Positions 42,840 through 52,134 are shown, numbered from the stretch's first letter. The stretch: 64,000 bases of DNA from JBHPHI01 sp042569595 (GCA_042569595.1 JBHPHI010000002.1:15071-79070); one strand, 5' to 3'. A program made the numbers and translations. The notes: a model not told the origin generated them from the sequence alone.

Positions 42840-43913
42840 ATGAACTCAAAAAGAATAATTAATTTAGATATTATCAGAGTGCTTGCAATGCTTATGGTTG
42901 TGGTAATGCACACTCTTTACAATTTCACTCTAAGGACTGATTTTTTTAACACCAAGCTCTGGTTTATTTTCGAGCCAATTATTGCTCTTTCAAAAACATG
43001 CGTACTCCTATTCTTTATGTTGAGTGGTTATTTAGTCGTAAACAAGAAAAGATCAGTAAAAGAAAATTGGAAAAGGACAAAAAAAAGAATACTTGTTCCA
43101 TTATTGTCATTTTCACTACTAAACATGTTTTATGAGTTATATAAATTCAATTTTGAAAAAAGAAGTGTAGGTGAGTTTATACAAAGACAGATGGTCAGAA
43201 TCACAGATTTTCCAAGTTCTCCATTATGGTTTTTGGTAGCACTATTTTATTTTTATTTACTAAACCCTGTTTGGGGAAAAATTTTCAACAACAAAGAATC
43301 AAAAAATATTGCAATATATATAACCAAAATGTCACTTATGCTATCCATAGTCTCGACCCTTGTGAAGTTTCCAGGAATGAAAGAACATACGTTGTTTAAC
43401 AATTTTACTGGTTGGATAGGGTATTTATTTTTTTATTTCTATGGAGCTTTAGCAAAAAATAAGTGGGTAAATGTCTATAACAAAAGAATAAATTATCTAC
43501 TTATAACTTTTGGGTTTTTATTTACATTCATAGGTGACTACATTACTTCTTTTACAACCGCAAAAAACATTAACTTTGTATGGACAAATTACACAGGGAA
43601 TTTTCTCAGCTTTCCTGTAGTAATGTTGTCCATAGGAGTCTTTAATCTCTTACTTGCAGGCAGTTTCAAAAGCTTTGGTTTGTTATTCAAAAAAATTATT
43701 GAATGGTTTGCTGGAGTGTCATTTGGGATATATCTAATTCACACGTTTATTGTTAGTTTTTTAACAGATATTCTCAGGTTTAGATTCGACAACTTATCAA
43801 TGAACGTATATTTATATAACATAATAAATTTTTCTATAGTTTTTATTGCCAGCACCATTATCGCTTATGTATTAAAAATAACTCCCAAATTAAAAGCCTT
43901 GGTTGGCGAATAG
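42840..43913 (+). CDS. Acyltransferase family 3 (OafA-like) membrane protein
   Basis: A 357-residue integral membrane acyltransferase. The N-terminus NLDIIRVLAMLMVVVMHTLYN has the catalytic-type His at the end of helix 1, followed by LLFFMLSGYLV. Ten or so helices follow, with FGIYLIHTF near the end. Such enzymes add acetyl or other acyl groups to surface sugars or lipids. The start at 42840 is chosen since a longer frame lies inside the previous gene; TAAAAT ends 7 bases before it. Confidence 0.88.
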   Translation: MNSKRIINLDIIRVLAMLMVVVMHTLYNFTLRTDFFNTKLWFIFEPIIALSKTCVLLFFMLSGYLVVNKKRSVKENWKRTKKRILVPLLSFSLLNMFYELYKFNFEKRSVGEFIQRQMVRITDFPSSPLWFLVALFYFYLLNPVWGKIFNNKESKNIAIYITKMSLMLSIVSTLVKFPGMKEHTLFNNFTGWIGYLFFYFYGALAKNKWVNVYNKRINYLLITFGFLFTFIGDYITSFTTAKNINFVWTNYTGNFLSFPVVMLSIGVFNLLLAGSFKSFGLLFKKIIEWFAGVSFGIYLIHTFIVSFLTDILRFRFDNLSMNVYLYNIINFSIVFIASTIIAYVLKITPKLKALVGE

Positions 43914-43974
43914 AATCCTCGTAAATTTGTATTTAAAATTTAGGCTTTAAATCAGTAAATTTCATAAAATATCA

Positions 43975-44003
43975 TTGATTTTTCAGGCTAAAAAACCTAT
44001 AAT
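43975..44003 (+). promoter_or_regulatory. Sigma70-like promoter of the CarD-like gene
   Basis: TTGATT (43975-43980), 17 bases, TATAAT (43998-44003), one of the closest matches to consensus in the window. It leaves a leader of about 88 bases ending in a GAAAGGGA ribosome site. Confidence 0.75.
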
Positions 44004-44097
44004 GCACCCTTAACACTTAAAAACCGCTAATTTACTCATCTATTAAGTGGTGGGAAAGTTTTTTCTATCGGAAAAATTCGTTTAGCAGAAAGGGAAT

Positions 44098-44607
44098 ATG
44101 TTAGATATTACAAAAATTAAGGTTGGTGATCTAATTTCTTACCACAATAGGATACTAAAGGTTAAGTCCTTGAAAAAAGGAATGTTGGTTGGGATTCCAG
44201 TTTATAAAAAGAAAAAGGACTCTGGTCTCATATTCAATATACCTACAGAAAACATTAAAAATCTAAACGTTAGAAACCTTTATACAAAGAAAGTAATTAA
44301 CGATCTATTGAAAACAATTTCAGAAGATTTACCAAAGGAGCTTGTCCATTTTGAGTTGTCAGAAGATCATGTTTCTAAGATGTCTCTTGAAGAGATAATA
44401 GTTGCTATCAAGGGTTTGTGCGATGAAAAAGTTGCAAGAGAAAACAGTTTACCCACCAGTAAGTCAAGAAAATTAAATCTGTTCATCCAGGTTTTTGCAG
44501 AAGAATTAGGAGCAATTGTTAATCTTTCAAAAGAAGATGCAATAGAAAAAGTGAAGAGTAGAGTAGATAAGAGAAAAAAATCTCTAGAGAAAAAAACTGA
44601 AGAATAA
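44098..44607 (+). CDS. CarD/CdnL-like transcription factor, diverged
   Basis: A 169-residue protein. The N-terminal 55 residues form a small beta barrel (IKVGDLISYHNRILKVKSL, YKKKKDSGLIFNIPTENIKNLNVRN) like the RNA-polymerase-binding domain of CarD/CdnL. The rest is helical with LEEIIVAIKGLCDEKV and KLNLFIQVFAEELGAIVNLS, in the same order as CdnL (RDL..., ERxxLxxAxxLLxxELA). CdnL stabilises open promoter complexes. It has the best promoter in the region. Diverged but convincing overall. Confidence 0.6.
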   Translation: MLDITKIKVGDLISYHNRILKVKSLKKGMLVGIPVYKKKKDSGLIFNIPTENIKNLNVRNLYTKKVINDLLKTISEDLPKELVHFELSEDHVSKMSLEEIIVAIKGLCDEKVARENSLPTSKSRKLNLFIQVFAEELGAIVNLSKEDAIEKVKSRVDKRKKSLEKKTEE

Positions 44608-44642
44608 TTCATAATAGATCCATCACAATTCAGTAAGGATCT

Positions 44643-45083
44643 ATGAGGTTTGAGGTTTCCCAAAGAGCAACATTATTTGAAGGAAAAGCTGCTGGAAAAA
44701 TAATTTCAATGGTTTTTTTGCCGTTGGGAATTGTCATACTCCTTTTAGGCGGCTATTTACTAAACGACACACAATCTTTTTTAAAAGAAACTGAAAGTAC
44801 AGTAGGATATGTAGTTGAAAACATTAGAGATGAAGATGCATATAAGCCCGTCATAGTATATGAAACAAGTGACGGCAGGAATTTAGAATTTTCTCCAAAC
44901 ATCAGCGCTAATCCACCCCAATATGATGTGAATGAGTCAGTTGAAGTTATATACAAAGCAGATGATCCATATCAGGTACGAATTAATACTCCTGCAAATA
45001 TATACAACACTCCAGGGATTGCATTTTTTGTGGGGGGACTTTTTTTTGTAATAGGCATAATTGCTTTATTTATTAAGAGTTAG
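44643..45083 (+). CDS. DUF3592 membrane protein
   Basis: A 146-residue protein with two membrane helices (about 20-42 and 124-143) around an outside beta domain: TVGYVVENIRD, YKPVIVYETSDGRNLEF and VNESVEVIYKADDPYQVRI, the DUF3592 pattern. Function is unknown. It is 2 bases upstream of the pentapeptide-repeat gene and likely co-transcribed. Confidence 0.82.
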   Translation: MRFEVSQRATLFEGKAAGKIISMVFLPLGIVILLLGGYLLNDTQSFLKETESTVGYVVENIRDEDAYKPVIVYETSDGRNLEFSPNISANPPQYDVNESVEVIYKADDPYQVRINTPANIYNTPGIAFFVGGLFFVIGIIALFIKS

Positions 45084-45085
45084 TT

Positions 45086-45664
45086 TTGAAATACAAGAAT
45101 AAAATTTTTGACGGCATAGAATTAAAAGGAAATAGTTTTGAAAATAATTTTTTTTCAAAGTGCTCTTTTTCTAAAAGTAATTTAAGATATTCAAACTTTA
45201 ATAAATGCACTTTTGACACGTGTGATTTTTCAGGAGCAATTTTTGATAACACAGGTTTCTCAGACTGTTTATTCCCAGAATCAAAACTAAGTAATATTGA
45301 TTTTTCAGAAGCTCATATAAAAAATTGTGATTTTTCAAAATCAGTAGTAAACAATAGTATCTTTCAGCAAAAAAAACTTGCAGATAAAAACAAAAACGAT
45401 AAGTTTGATTTACGAAAATGCATTTTTGATAATACCAGTCTAGAAAACACAATATTCATTAAATGTAATTTAAAATCCGTAAGTTTTAAAAATGCAAAGC
45501 TGAAATTGGCGATTTTTGAAAAATGCAACTTAAGCGAGGTTGATTTCACCGGAGCAGAAATAAGGGGAGCAAATTTTAATACTTCAAGCATCAATAAAAC
45601 TATAATAGATATTGATGGATTTATAAGTATGGGTAATTCCAAAGGCTTTGTGTTAAACACGTAA
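45086..45664 (+). CDS. Pentapeptide-repeat protein
   Basis: A 192-residue protein starting at TTG. About 25 tandem five-residue repeats of the A(D/N)LXX/F type are visible (NFFSKCSFSKSNLRYSNF, TFDTCDFSGAIFD, ADLKLAIFEKCNL-like runs), predicting a right-handed beta helix with a square cross-section. A break near residues 92-108 (QQKKLADKNKNDKFD) splits it in two. Some such proteins mimic DNA and protect gyrase; most have no known role. Confidence 0.88.
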   Translation: MKYKNKIFDGIELKGNSFENNFFSKCSFSKSNLRYSNFNKCTFDTCDFSGAIFDNTGFSDCLFPESKLSNIDFSEAHIKNCDFSKSVVNNSIFQQKKLADKNKNDKFDLRKCIFDNTSLENTIFIKCNLKSVSFKNAKLKLAIFEKCNLSEVDFTGAEIRGANFNTSSINKTIIDIDGFISMGNSKGFVLNT

Positions 45665-45687
45665 ATGCTATGATTTAACACAGGAGC

Positions 45688-46230
45688 ATGAGAAAAATAA
45701 TACAAAAACTCACATTTTACGCTTTACCAATATCTCTTGGTATAGTTTCGGCAACCCTTCCTCACAAAGAAATATTCTCAAAATTTGGCAGTGCTGCATT
45801 TATTTTGCTGTCTGCAAATTTATTTTTAAAACCTATTTCAGTCTTATATAAACACAAATATTTGCAATTATTCATGACCTACAGAAGAGAGTTGGGGGTT
45901 GCTTCATTTTGGTTTTATCTCGCACACTCCACGGGATTTTTTAGATTATATGGACTTACTTCTGATAGTTTTCTAAACACAAACAGTTTCTTGTTTTATG
46001 GTGGTGTTGCAGCATTTGGGATGTGGCTTTTGGCCTTAACGTCAAATGATTACTCCATAAGATTTTTGAAAAAAAATTGGAAAACTCTTCACCGACTGTC
46101 ATATTTAATTTTTTATTTTGCCTTGTACCACTCTAGTAGAGTAGAACAAGAAATGGAAAAGTTTTTTATTTTTGGAAGCTTGTTCTTAATTCTTAAAATT
46201 ATCCAATTCAAAAAAACCCAAAAAATATAG
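45688..46230 (+). CDS. Ferric-reductase-like transmembrane protein (MsrQ/YedZ type)
   Basis: A 180-residue, five-helix membrane protein. RRELGVASFWFYLAHSTGF and LKKNWKTLHRLSYLIFYFALYHSSR carry the paired histidines (heme ligands) and the W-x-x-LHRLxY block of the ferric reductase-like/MsrQ family. It may bring electrons to an outside methionine-sulfoxide reductase; the msrA in this window is 16 kb away, so that link is open. No flavin domain is attached. Confidence 0.82.
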   Translation: MRKIIQKLTFYALPISLGIVSATLPHKEIFSKFGSAAFILLSANLFLKPISVLYKHKYLQLFMTYRRELGVASFWFYLAHSTGFFRLYGLTSDSFLNTNSFLFYGGVAAFGMWLLALTSNDYSIRFLKKNWKTLHRLSYLIFYFALYHSSRVEQEMEKFFIFGSLFLILKIIQFKKTQKI

Positions 46231-46277
46231 TATTGCCATCATTATTTTTTTTCTATAATATATTCTAAAGATCGAAT

Positions 46278-46757
46278 ATGTATAGTGAATTATTTAAACT
46301 TCAATCAGACTTACTAAAGTCTCTTGCAAATCCCAGGAGACTTGAAATAATCCAACTCCTAAGAGAGCAGGAGTTGTCTGTTACAGAAATCTATCAAATG
46401 CTAGATTTGCCCCAGGCAAATGTAAGTCAACATTTAATGGTTTTGCGAGACTCAGGAATAGTAAAAACCAGAAAAGATGGAAAACAAATGTTTTACTCTC
46501 TTGCCCACAAAAACATATCAGAAGCTAGTGATTTGTTAAGAGAGATCCTTATAGAAAAAAATAAAAACACTCAAGTTGCTGATGAATTTGCTTTATCGAT
46601 GACAGAATTAATGCCCATTCAAAGCGACCCAGTTTGTAAAATGAGAGTAAGTCCAAAAACAGCAGGTTTTGCGACTAGCTACGAGGGGAACAAATATTAT
46701 TTTTGCGCATCAGGATGTCTAAAAGAATTTAAAAACAATCCTAAAAAATATGAATAA
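46278..46757 (+). CDS. ArsR-type regulator fused to a YHS metal-binding domain
   Basis: A 159-residue protein. Residues 5-95 are an ArsR winged helix (LANPRRLEIIQLL, LPQANVSQHLMVLRDSGIV). Residues 117-159 are a YHS domain: DPVCKM (117-122) and YFCASGC (C143, C147). The helix region has no cysteine metal site of its own, so metal sensing probably falls to the YHS cysteines. It overlaps the copA start by 8 bases and heads the copper operon, so it is a likely copper-responsive repressor of it. This is inference from fusion and place. Confidence 0.88.
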   Translation: MYSELFKLQSDLLKSLANPRRLEIIQLLREQELSVTEIYQMLDLPQANVSQHLMVLRDSGIVKTRKDGKQMFYSLAHKNISEASDLLREILIEKNKNTQVADEFALSMTELMPIQSDPVCKMRVSPKTAGFATSYEGNKYYFCASGCLKEFKNNPKKYE

Positions 46758-48978
46758 AAAATCAACATCATTTCATGTTTCTGGAATGCATTGCGCAAGT
46801 TGTGCTGCAAATATACAAAGAAAACTTTCAAAAACAGACGGAGTAATAGAGGCATCAGTAAATTACGCAAACGAACAAGCATCTGTCACTTTTGGTGAAG
46901 AAAAAATAAACACAAAAACTATTGAAAAGATTGTTAAAAAACTTGGATACAAAGCATATATTGACGTTGATGAAAATCAAGATATTGCAAAAATAGAAAG
47001 AGAAAATGAATTAAAAGACTTAAAAACAAAACTACTTATTAGTTCAATCTTGGCAATTATTTTAATGAGCTCTATGATTCCTGGGGCTCCAAAAATACTA
47101 CACAACAAATTAGTAATGTGGATCCTTGCTACCCCAATTCAATTTTGGGCAGGGTCAAGGTTTTATAAAGGAGCCTGGTCTTCACTTAAAAACAAAACTA
47201 CAAACATGGACACTTTAGTAGTGCTTGGCACCTCTGTTGCATATTTTTATTCTGTTTTTGTAACTACATTTGGAAATATATTGAGCAGTTATAACATTCC
47301 TCTGCACGTATATTTTGAGGCGTCTGCATCAATAATTACCCTTGTGCTTCTAGGTAAATATTTAGAAATTAAGTCAAAAGGACAGGCATCAGAAGCAATA
47401 AAAAAACTGTTATCACTTCAAGCAAAAACAGCAAATAAGGTAATAGGAAATAAAATTATAAGCACCCCTATTGAAGAGATAACAAAAGGAGATATTCTTT
47501 TAGTAAAGCCGGGAGAAAAAGTTCCACTAGATGGAAAAATAGTAGAAGGTGAATCAAGCATAGATGAAAGCATGGTTACAGGAGAGAGTTTGCCAGTGAA
47601 CAGGGTAAAGAATGATGTTGTAGTTGGATCTACAATCAACCTTTCTTCTGCTCTCAAAATAAAAGTTGAAAAAGTTGGAAGCGAAACAATGCTGTCTCAA
47701 ATTATTGAAATGGTAAAGAAGGCTCAGGGGTCAAAACCACCAATTCAAAAACTTGTAGATACGATTTCCTCATATTTTGTTCCTATAGTCATACTTCTTT
47801 CAACTATCACTTTTGCTATATGGTTTTTGTTCGGTCCCGACCCAAAGATACTAAATGCTTTAGTTAGTTCAATAACAGTTTTAATTATTGCTTGTCCTTG
47901 TGCTCTTGGACTAGCAACTCCAACGTCTCTTATGGTTGGCGTAGGAAGAGGAGCAAATAAAGGAATATTGATCAAAAATGCCCAAGCATTGGAAATTGCA
48001 AATAAAATAAATGTAATGATTTTTGACAAAACCGGAACTTTAACTAAAGGAAATCCTAGCGTTCAAAACATTAGTTTTGCCAAAACAGCTTCCAAGTCAG
48101 AAGAGAAAAACATCTCAAGTATCATTTCGAGCATTGAAAATCTATCTCATCACCCAATTGCTCAAGCTATTGTTAATCATTTTAATAATAAAAATATTTC
48201 TCCATCAAAAAAAATAACCAACTTTAAAGATGTCTCAGGAAAAGGAGTAGAGGGAAGTAGCGGAAAAGACAAAATAATAATTGGAACACAAAATTTTATA
48301 GAGGAACAAGGAATAATTATAGACAAACCTACATTAGAAATGGCAAATAAATGGAAAAGGTTGGCTCAAAGTGTTTCATTTGTGGGTATTAATAAAAAAA
48401 TTATAACAATAATTGGTGTTGCAGATGAGATAAAATCAGAATCCAAAAAAGTAATAGAATCTCTTAAAAATATGAAAATAAAAACCGTTATGTTGACAGG
48501 AGACAATAAACAAACAGCTGCTGTCGTATCAAGAAAGCTAGAAATAGACGAAGTTCAGGCAGAAGTTCTTCCAAAAGACAAAGAAAAAATCGTAAGAAAA
48601 TATACTAAAAAAGGAAAAATAGTCGCAATGCTAGGAGACGGAATCAATGATGCTCCAGCACTTGCAGCAGCAGACATAGGAATTGCCATGGGAAGCGGCA
48701 CAGATATCGCTATGGAGTCTGCTGGAATTACACTACTTCACGGAAATATTTCACTTGCAACAAGTGCAATCAAACTATCAAAAGCTACTATGAACAATAT
48801 TACTCAAAATTTATTTTGGGCATTTGGATACAATATTGTCTTAATTCCTGTTGCCATGGGGGTTCTATACCCCTTCTTTGGCATTCAAATTAATCCAATC
48901 ATGGCTGGGGCTGCAATGGCATTTTCAAGTGTTTCAGTTGTAACAAATGCACTAAGACTTAGAAAAATTTCAATTTAA
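46750..48978 (+). CDS. copA: Copper-exporting P1B-type ATPase
   Basis: A 742-residue P-type ATPase. One N-terminal HMA domain with GMHCASC (12-18), eight membrane helices, the CPC metal motif (382-384), the phosphorylation site DKTGT (426-430), the SHHPIAQAI nucleotide-binding HP block and GDGINDAPALAAADIGIAMG. These mark Cu(I) export (P1B-1), with the YN and MxxS-type residues in the last helices (AFGYNIVLIP, MAFSSVSVVTNAL). It is the second gene of the copper operon. Confidence 0.95.
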   Translation: MNKKSTSFHVSGMHCASCAANIQRKLSKTDGVIEASVNYANEQASVTFGEEKINTKTIEKIVKKLGYKAYIDVDENQDIAKIERENELKDLKTKLLISSILAIILMSSMIPGAPKILHNKLVMWILATPIQFWAGSRFYKGAWSSLKNKTTNMDTLVVLGTSVAYFYSVFVTTFGNILSSYNIPLHVYFEASASIITLVLLGKYLEIKSKGQASEAIKKLLSLQAKTANKVIGNKIISTPIEEITKGDILLVKPGEKVPLDGKIVEGESSIDESMVTGESLPVNRVKNDVVVGSTINLSSALKIKVEKVGSETMLSQIIEMVKKAQGSKPPIQKLVDTISSYFVPIVILLSTITFAIWFLFGPDPKILNALVSSITVLIIACPCALGLATPTSLMVGVGRGANKGILIKNAQALEIANKINVMIFDKTGTLTKGNPSVQNISFAKTASKSEEKNISSIISSIENLSHHPIAQAIVNHFNNKNISPSKKITNFKDVSGKGVEGSSGKDKIIIGTQNFIEEQGIIIDKPTLEMANKWKRLAQSVSFVGINKKIITIIGVADEIKSESKKVIESLKNMKIKTVMLTGDNKQTAAVVSRKLEIDEVQAEVLPKDKEKIVRKYTKKGKIVAMLGDGINDAPALAAADIGIAMGSGTDIAMESAGITLLHGNISLATSAIKLSKATMNNITQNLFWAFGYNIVLIPVAMGVLYPFFGIQINPIMAGAAMAFSSVSVVTNALRLRKISI

Positions 48979-48989
48979 AAGGAGAATAA

Positions 48990-50102
48990 ATGAATCTATG
49001 GATTGTGTTTCTTACTGGACTAACAACAGGTGGCTTGTCGTGCCTTGCAATGCAAGGGGGGTTGTTGGCAGGAGTAATTGCAAACCAAAAAGAACAAGAA
49101 TTAGATGAGGTAATGAGTGATAGCAAAAAAAGAAAAAAACTCAAAAAAGAAAAATATCTAAAAAAACTTCAAAAAAACGACTTCAAACTTGAATCGTTTG
49201 ATCAAATGGACTGGATGCCAGTTGGAATGTTTTTGCTTGCAAAATTAATCTCACACACAATTTTAGGATTCCTGCTTGGAGCATTAGGATCAGTTATAGA
49301 ATTAAGTTTAACTGCAAGATTAATTTTTCAAGTATTTACAGCTTTATTTATGGCAGGAACAGCTGCAAATTTATTAAACCTTCATCCAATTTTCAGATAC
49401 TTAGCTTTTCAGCCTCCAAAATTTGTTCAGAAAATGGTTAGAAATACAGGTAAAAGCAAGGCCTTGTTCGCTCCTGCTACTCTAGGGTTCTTAACAATTT
49501 TCATCCCCTGTGGCGTGACTCAGGCAATGGAGGTTTTAGTTATAAACTCAGGAAACCCAATTCAGGGAGCACTCACTATGTTTGCATTTGTATTGGGTAC
49601 ATCTCCACTATTCGCACTAATTGGAGTAGCCACAGCAAAATTATCAGAGGGGTGGCATCAAAAATTCACCAAAATTGCAGCATACGCTCTTGTTTTAATG
49701 TCTCTTTATTCTATAAACGGGGTACTTCAGGCAGCTGACGCACCAATAAGTGCTCAAAAAGTTGTGCTCATGTACAACAAACTTAAGCAATATGAAGGTG
49801 GGGGAGGGTACGCACCAACTGCAAAAGAAGTAAATGGAAAACAAATAATTAATATAGATGTTGCTCAAAGAGGCTACAATCCAAACTATTTCAAGGTAAA
49901 ACAAGGGATTCCTGTGGAGCTCACTTTAAATTCAAATGGAGTTTATACCTGCGCAAGCGCATTTACATTTAGGGCGTTTAATATCTATACAAATTTAAAA
50001 CCTACAGACGAAAAAACATTCGAATTTACCCCAAATAAAAAAGGTCAATTTACTTTTGCATGTTCAATGGGCATGTACACAGGGGTTATGGAAGTAATAT
50101 AA
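48990..50102 (+). CDS. TauE/SafE-type (DsbD-like) membrane protein with C-terminal cupredoxin
   Basis: A 370-residue protein. Six membrane helices carry TTGGLSCLAMQGGLLAG in helix 1, a cytoplasmic lysine-rich loop, and TIFIPCGVTQAMEVLVI in a later helix; paired CP-like cysteines recall DsbD/CcdA-type thiol or metal channels. Residues about 285-370 are a cupredoxin-like beta sandwich with TCASAFTF and FACSMGMYTGVMEV, giving Cys/Met copper ligands outside the membrane. It is the third gene of the copper operon, 11 bases after copA, suggesting copper handling at the outer face. Confidence 0.85.
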   Translation: MNLWIVFLTGLTTGGLSCLAMQGGLLAGVIANQKEQELDEVMSDSKKRKKLKKEKYLKKLQKNDFKLESFDQMDWMPVGMFLLAKLISHTILGFLLGALGSVIELSLTARLIFQVFTALFMAGTAANLLNLHPIFRYLAFQPPKFVQKMVRNTGKSKALFAPATLGFLTIFIPCGVTQAMEVLVINSGNPIQGALTMFAFVLGTSPLFALIGVATAKLSEGWHQKFTKIAAYALVLMSLYSINGVLQAADAPISAQKVVLMYNKLKQYEGGGGYAPTAKEVNGKQIINIDVAQRGYNPNYFKVKQGIPVELTLNSNGVYTCASAFTFRAFNIYTNLKPTDEKTFEFTPNKKGQFTFACSMGMYTGVMEVI

Positions 50103-50110
50103 GGAGAAAA

Positions 50111-50356
50111 ATGTTTTTAATATTCAAAAAAAATAAACCAAAAGGAAAAGCGATAGAATTTAAAATAGAAGGCATGCACTGCACTAGTTGTGTTATGAAT
50201 ATCGATGGAGCTTTGGAGGACATAGAGGGAATTAATAGTTCTAACTCAAGTTATAGAAAAGGAAAAACTTCTGTTGATTTTGATCCAGAAGTTATTTCAG
50301 AGACAAAAATAATTCAAACAATCAAAGACGCAGGATACACAGCATCAGTTTCTTGA
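50111..50356 (+). CDS. HMA-domain copper chaperone (CopZ-like)
   Basis: An 81-residue heavy-metal-associated domain protein with GMHCTSC (21-27) and the beta-alpha-beta ferredoxin-like fold; about 14 residues precede the domain. It probably carries Cu(I) to CopA. The ATG at 50111 follows AAGGAGAAAA directly; a longer frame from 50060 overlaps the previous gene and lacks a ribosome site. Last gene of the copper operon. Confidence 0.92.
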   Translation: MFLIFKKNKPKGKAIEFKIEGMHCTSCVMNIDGALEDIEGINSSNSSYRKGKTSVDFDPEVISETKIIQTIKDAGYTASVS

Positions 50357-50390
50357 TGATTTTATTGATGTCTTTAGATACAATTCTCTT

Positions 50391-51152
50391 ATGACTTTAA
50401 CTTCTTGGGTAATTATTTTTTCACTTATCGGCGGAGTATTTTCTCTGGTTGGGGGTGTTTTTTTACTAAAAAATGATGAATGGGTCAAAAGGAACACTCT
50501 CACTATAGTGAGTTGGGCGGCAGGAGTTCTTTTAACTGTGGCTTTTATGGATTTGATGCCAGAGGCAATAGAAATGGGATTGGAATCCGGAAAAGAAGTG
50601 CATGACTTGTTTAGATATTCTTTATACGCGGTAGTAGGATTTTTTGTTTTGGAGAGAACTTTTGTTTGGTTTCACCACCATCACGAACCAGACATGGACC
50701 CCCCAACAAATACTCTCATAGTAATAGGAGATAGCATTCATAATTTAATAGACGGAATAGTAATAGGAACAGCGTTTTTAGTTGGAATTCCAACAGGCAT
50801 CGTTACAGCTATAGCGGTAGCCGCTCACGAAATTCCACAAGAAATTGCAGATTTTGGAATATTGTTAAGTTCAGGAATCAAAAAAACAAAAGTATTTTTT
50901 ATAAACCTAATATCCTCTTTTATGACTCCAGTTGGTGCTTTGATAACAATATATTTTTCAAATTACATTAAAGACATCACTCCTCAGTTACTAGCCTTTG
51001 CAGCTGGTATGTTCACATATATTGCTTGCTCAGATCTTATTCCAGAACTTCATCACACTCAATCAAAAAAAGTAGCTGCAAAACAACTAATATTTTTCTT
51101 TCTAGGGATAGGGATTACTTGTATCCTAATCAACTACACTCATGCAGGCTAA
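50391..51152 (+). CDS. ZIP-family metal transporter
   Basis: A 253-residue, eight-helix ZIP transporter. The cytoplasmic loop has FHHHHEPDMD, helix 4 GDSIHNLIDGIVIGTAF and helix 5 AVAAHEIPQEIADFG, the paired metal-binding motifs of ZupT-type carriers for Zn, Fe or Mn. TACAAT ends 6 bases before the ATG, so it probably has its own leaderless mRNA. The 3' end overlaps the next gene by 11 bases. Confidence 0.93.
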   Translation: MTLTSWVIIFSLIGGVFSLVGGVFLLKNDEWVKRNTLTIVSWAAGVLLTVAFMDLMPEAIEMGLESGKEVHDLFRYSLYAVVGFFVLERTFVWFHHHHEPDMDPPTNTLIVIGDSIHNLIDGIVIGTAFLVGIPTGIVTAIAVAAHEIPQEIADFGILLSSGIKKTKVFFINLISSFMTPVGALITIYFSNYIKDITPQLLAFAAGMFTYIACSDLIPELHHTQSKKVAAKQLIFFFLGIGITCILINYTHAG

Positions 51153-52134
51153 AAATAAAAAATTCAAACACGCAGGGATTGGTGGAACATTTGATCGTCT
51201 TCACAAAGGGCACAAAGAGCTGATTTCCTTCGCGCTTGGTATTGCAGAAAACGTTACTATCGGGGTAACAATAGATGGTTTTTCCTCTCAAAAAAAACTT
51301 AGCCAATCAATTCTTTCATATGGAGAAAGAGTTGAGGAGATAAAGAAATTTATAAAAAGTCTTGGAAAAAAAGATAGTGTCAGTATTGTTTCCCTAAAAG
51401 ACTCTTACGGACCAACAATTGAAAATAATGACATAGACTGTGTTGTGGTTACCGATCAAACACATGAAGGCGCTCTAAAAATAAACAATAAAAGAAAAGA
51501 GCTTAATCTATTAGAGCTTCCTATTAAAAAAGCCAATCTAATATTGGACAATGAAAACAAATACATATCATCCACAAGGATTAGGTTGGGAATAATAAAT
51601 CGCAATGGTCAATTATATAGACCCGTGCTTGACGAGTTGATAGTTTTTACAGATTCTCAGAAAAAAACATTAAAAGATCCTCAAGGGAAAATATTTCAAA
51701 AATCAGAAGTAGAAAAGATAAAGGAAAACATAAAAGAACAAAATCCACCTCACGTTTCTGTGGTGGGAGATATATCAGGAAGTGTTTTTATAAAAAACAA
51801 TATACGATTTAACACGATATTTTATGATGGAAAAACGAAAAGAAAGCCATCAAGTAAATTAGTAGAACTAATTGCAAATCAAGACATAGTTAGCTTTACT
51901 AACAATCCTGGAACAATAAACCCAGAAATCACTTCTCTTTATAAAAAAATAAAAGACAATTCAGGAAGTTTAGTTTATGTGGAGGGAGAAGAAGATTTGA
52001 TAGCACTAGCCCTCACACTTCTTTTACCGCTAAATTCTCAAATTTACTATGGTCAACCAGAAGATGGCCTAGTTTGCATCGAGGTTTCAGAGGAAAACAA
52101 AGAAAAATTCTATTCATTAATAAAAAACAATTGA
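51142..52134 (+). CDS. Fused phosphopantetheine adenylyltransferase / GTP-dependent dephospho-CoA kinase (archaeal type)
   Basis: A 330-residue two-domain enzyme. Residues 10-155 are an archaeal or eukaryotic-type PPAT: GGTFDRLHKGH (14-24, with the HxGH site) and ISSTRIR (about 143-149). Residues about 165-325 match DUF359, the GTP-dependent dephospho-CoA kinase of archaea: SVVGDISG, DGKTKRK, VSFTNNPGTI, YVEGEEDLIALAL, YYGQPEDG. Together they would do the last two steps of CoA synthesis. Ordinary bacteria use unrelated CoaE and bacterial CoaD. No other CoA genes are visible. It overlaps the ZIP gene by 11 bases. Confidence 0.88.
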   Translation: MQAKNKKFKHAGIGGTFDRLHKGHKELISFALGIAENVTIGVTIDGFSSQKKLSQSILSYGERVEEIKKFIKSLGKKDSVSIVSLKDSYGPTIENNDIDCVVVTDQTHEGALKINNKRKELNLLELPIKKANLILDNENKYISSTRIRLGIINRNGQLYRPVLDELIVFTDSQKKTLKDPQGKIFQKSEVEKIKENIKEQNPPHVSVVGDISGSVFIKNNIRFNTIFYDGKTKRKPSSKLVELIANQDIVSFTNNPGTINPEITSLYKKIKDNSGSLVYVEGEEDLIALALTLLLPLNSQIYYGQPEDGLVCIEVSEENKEKFYSLIKNN

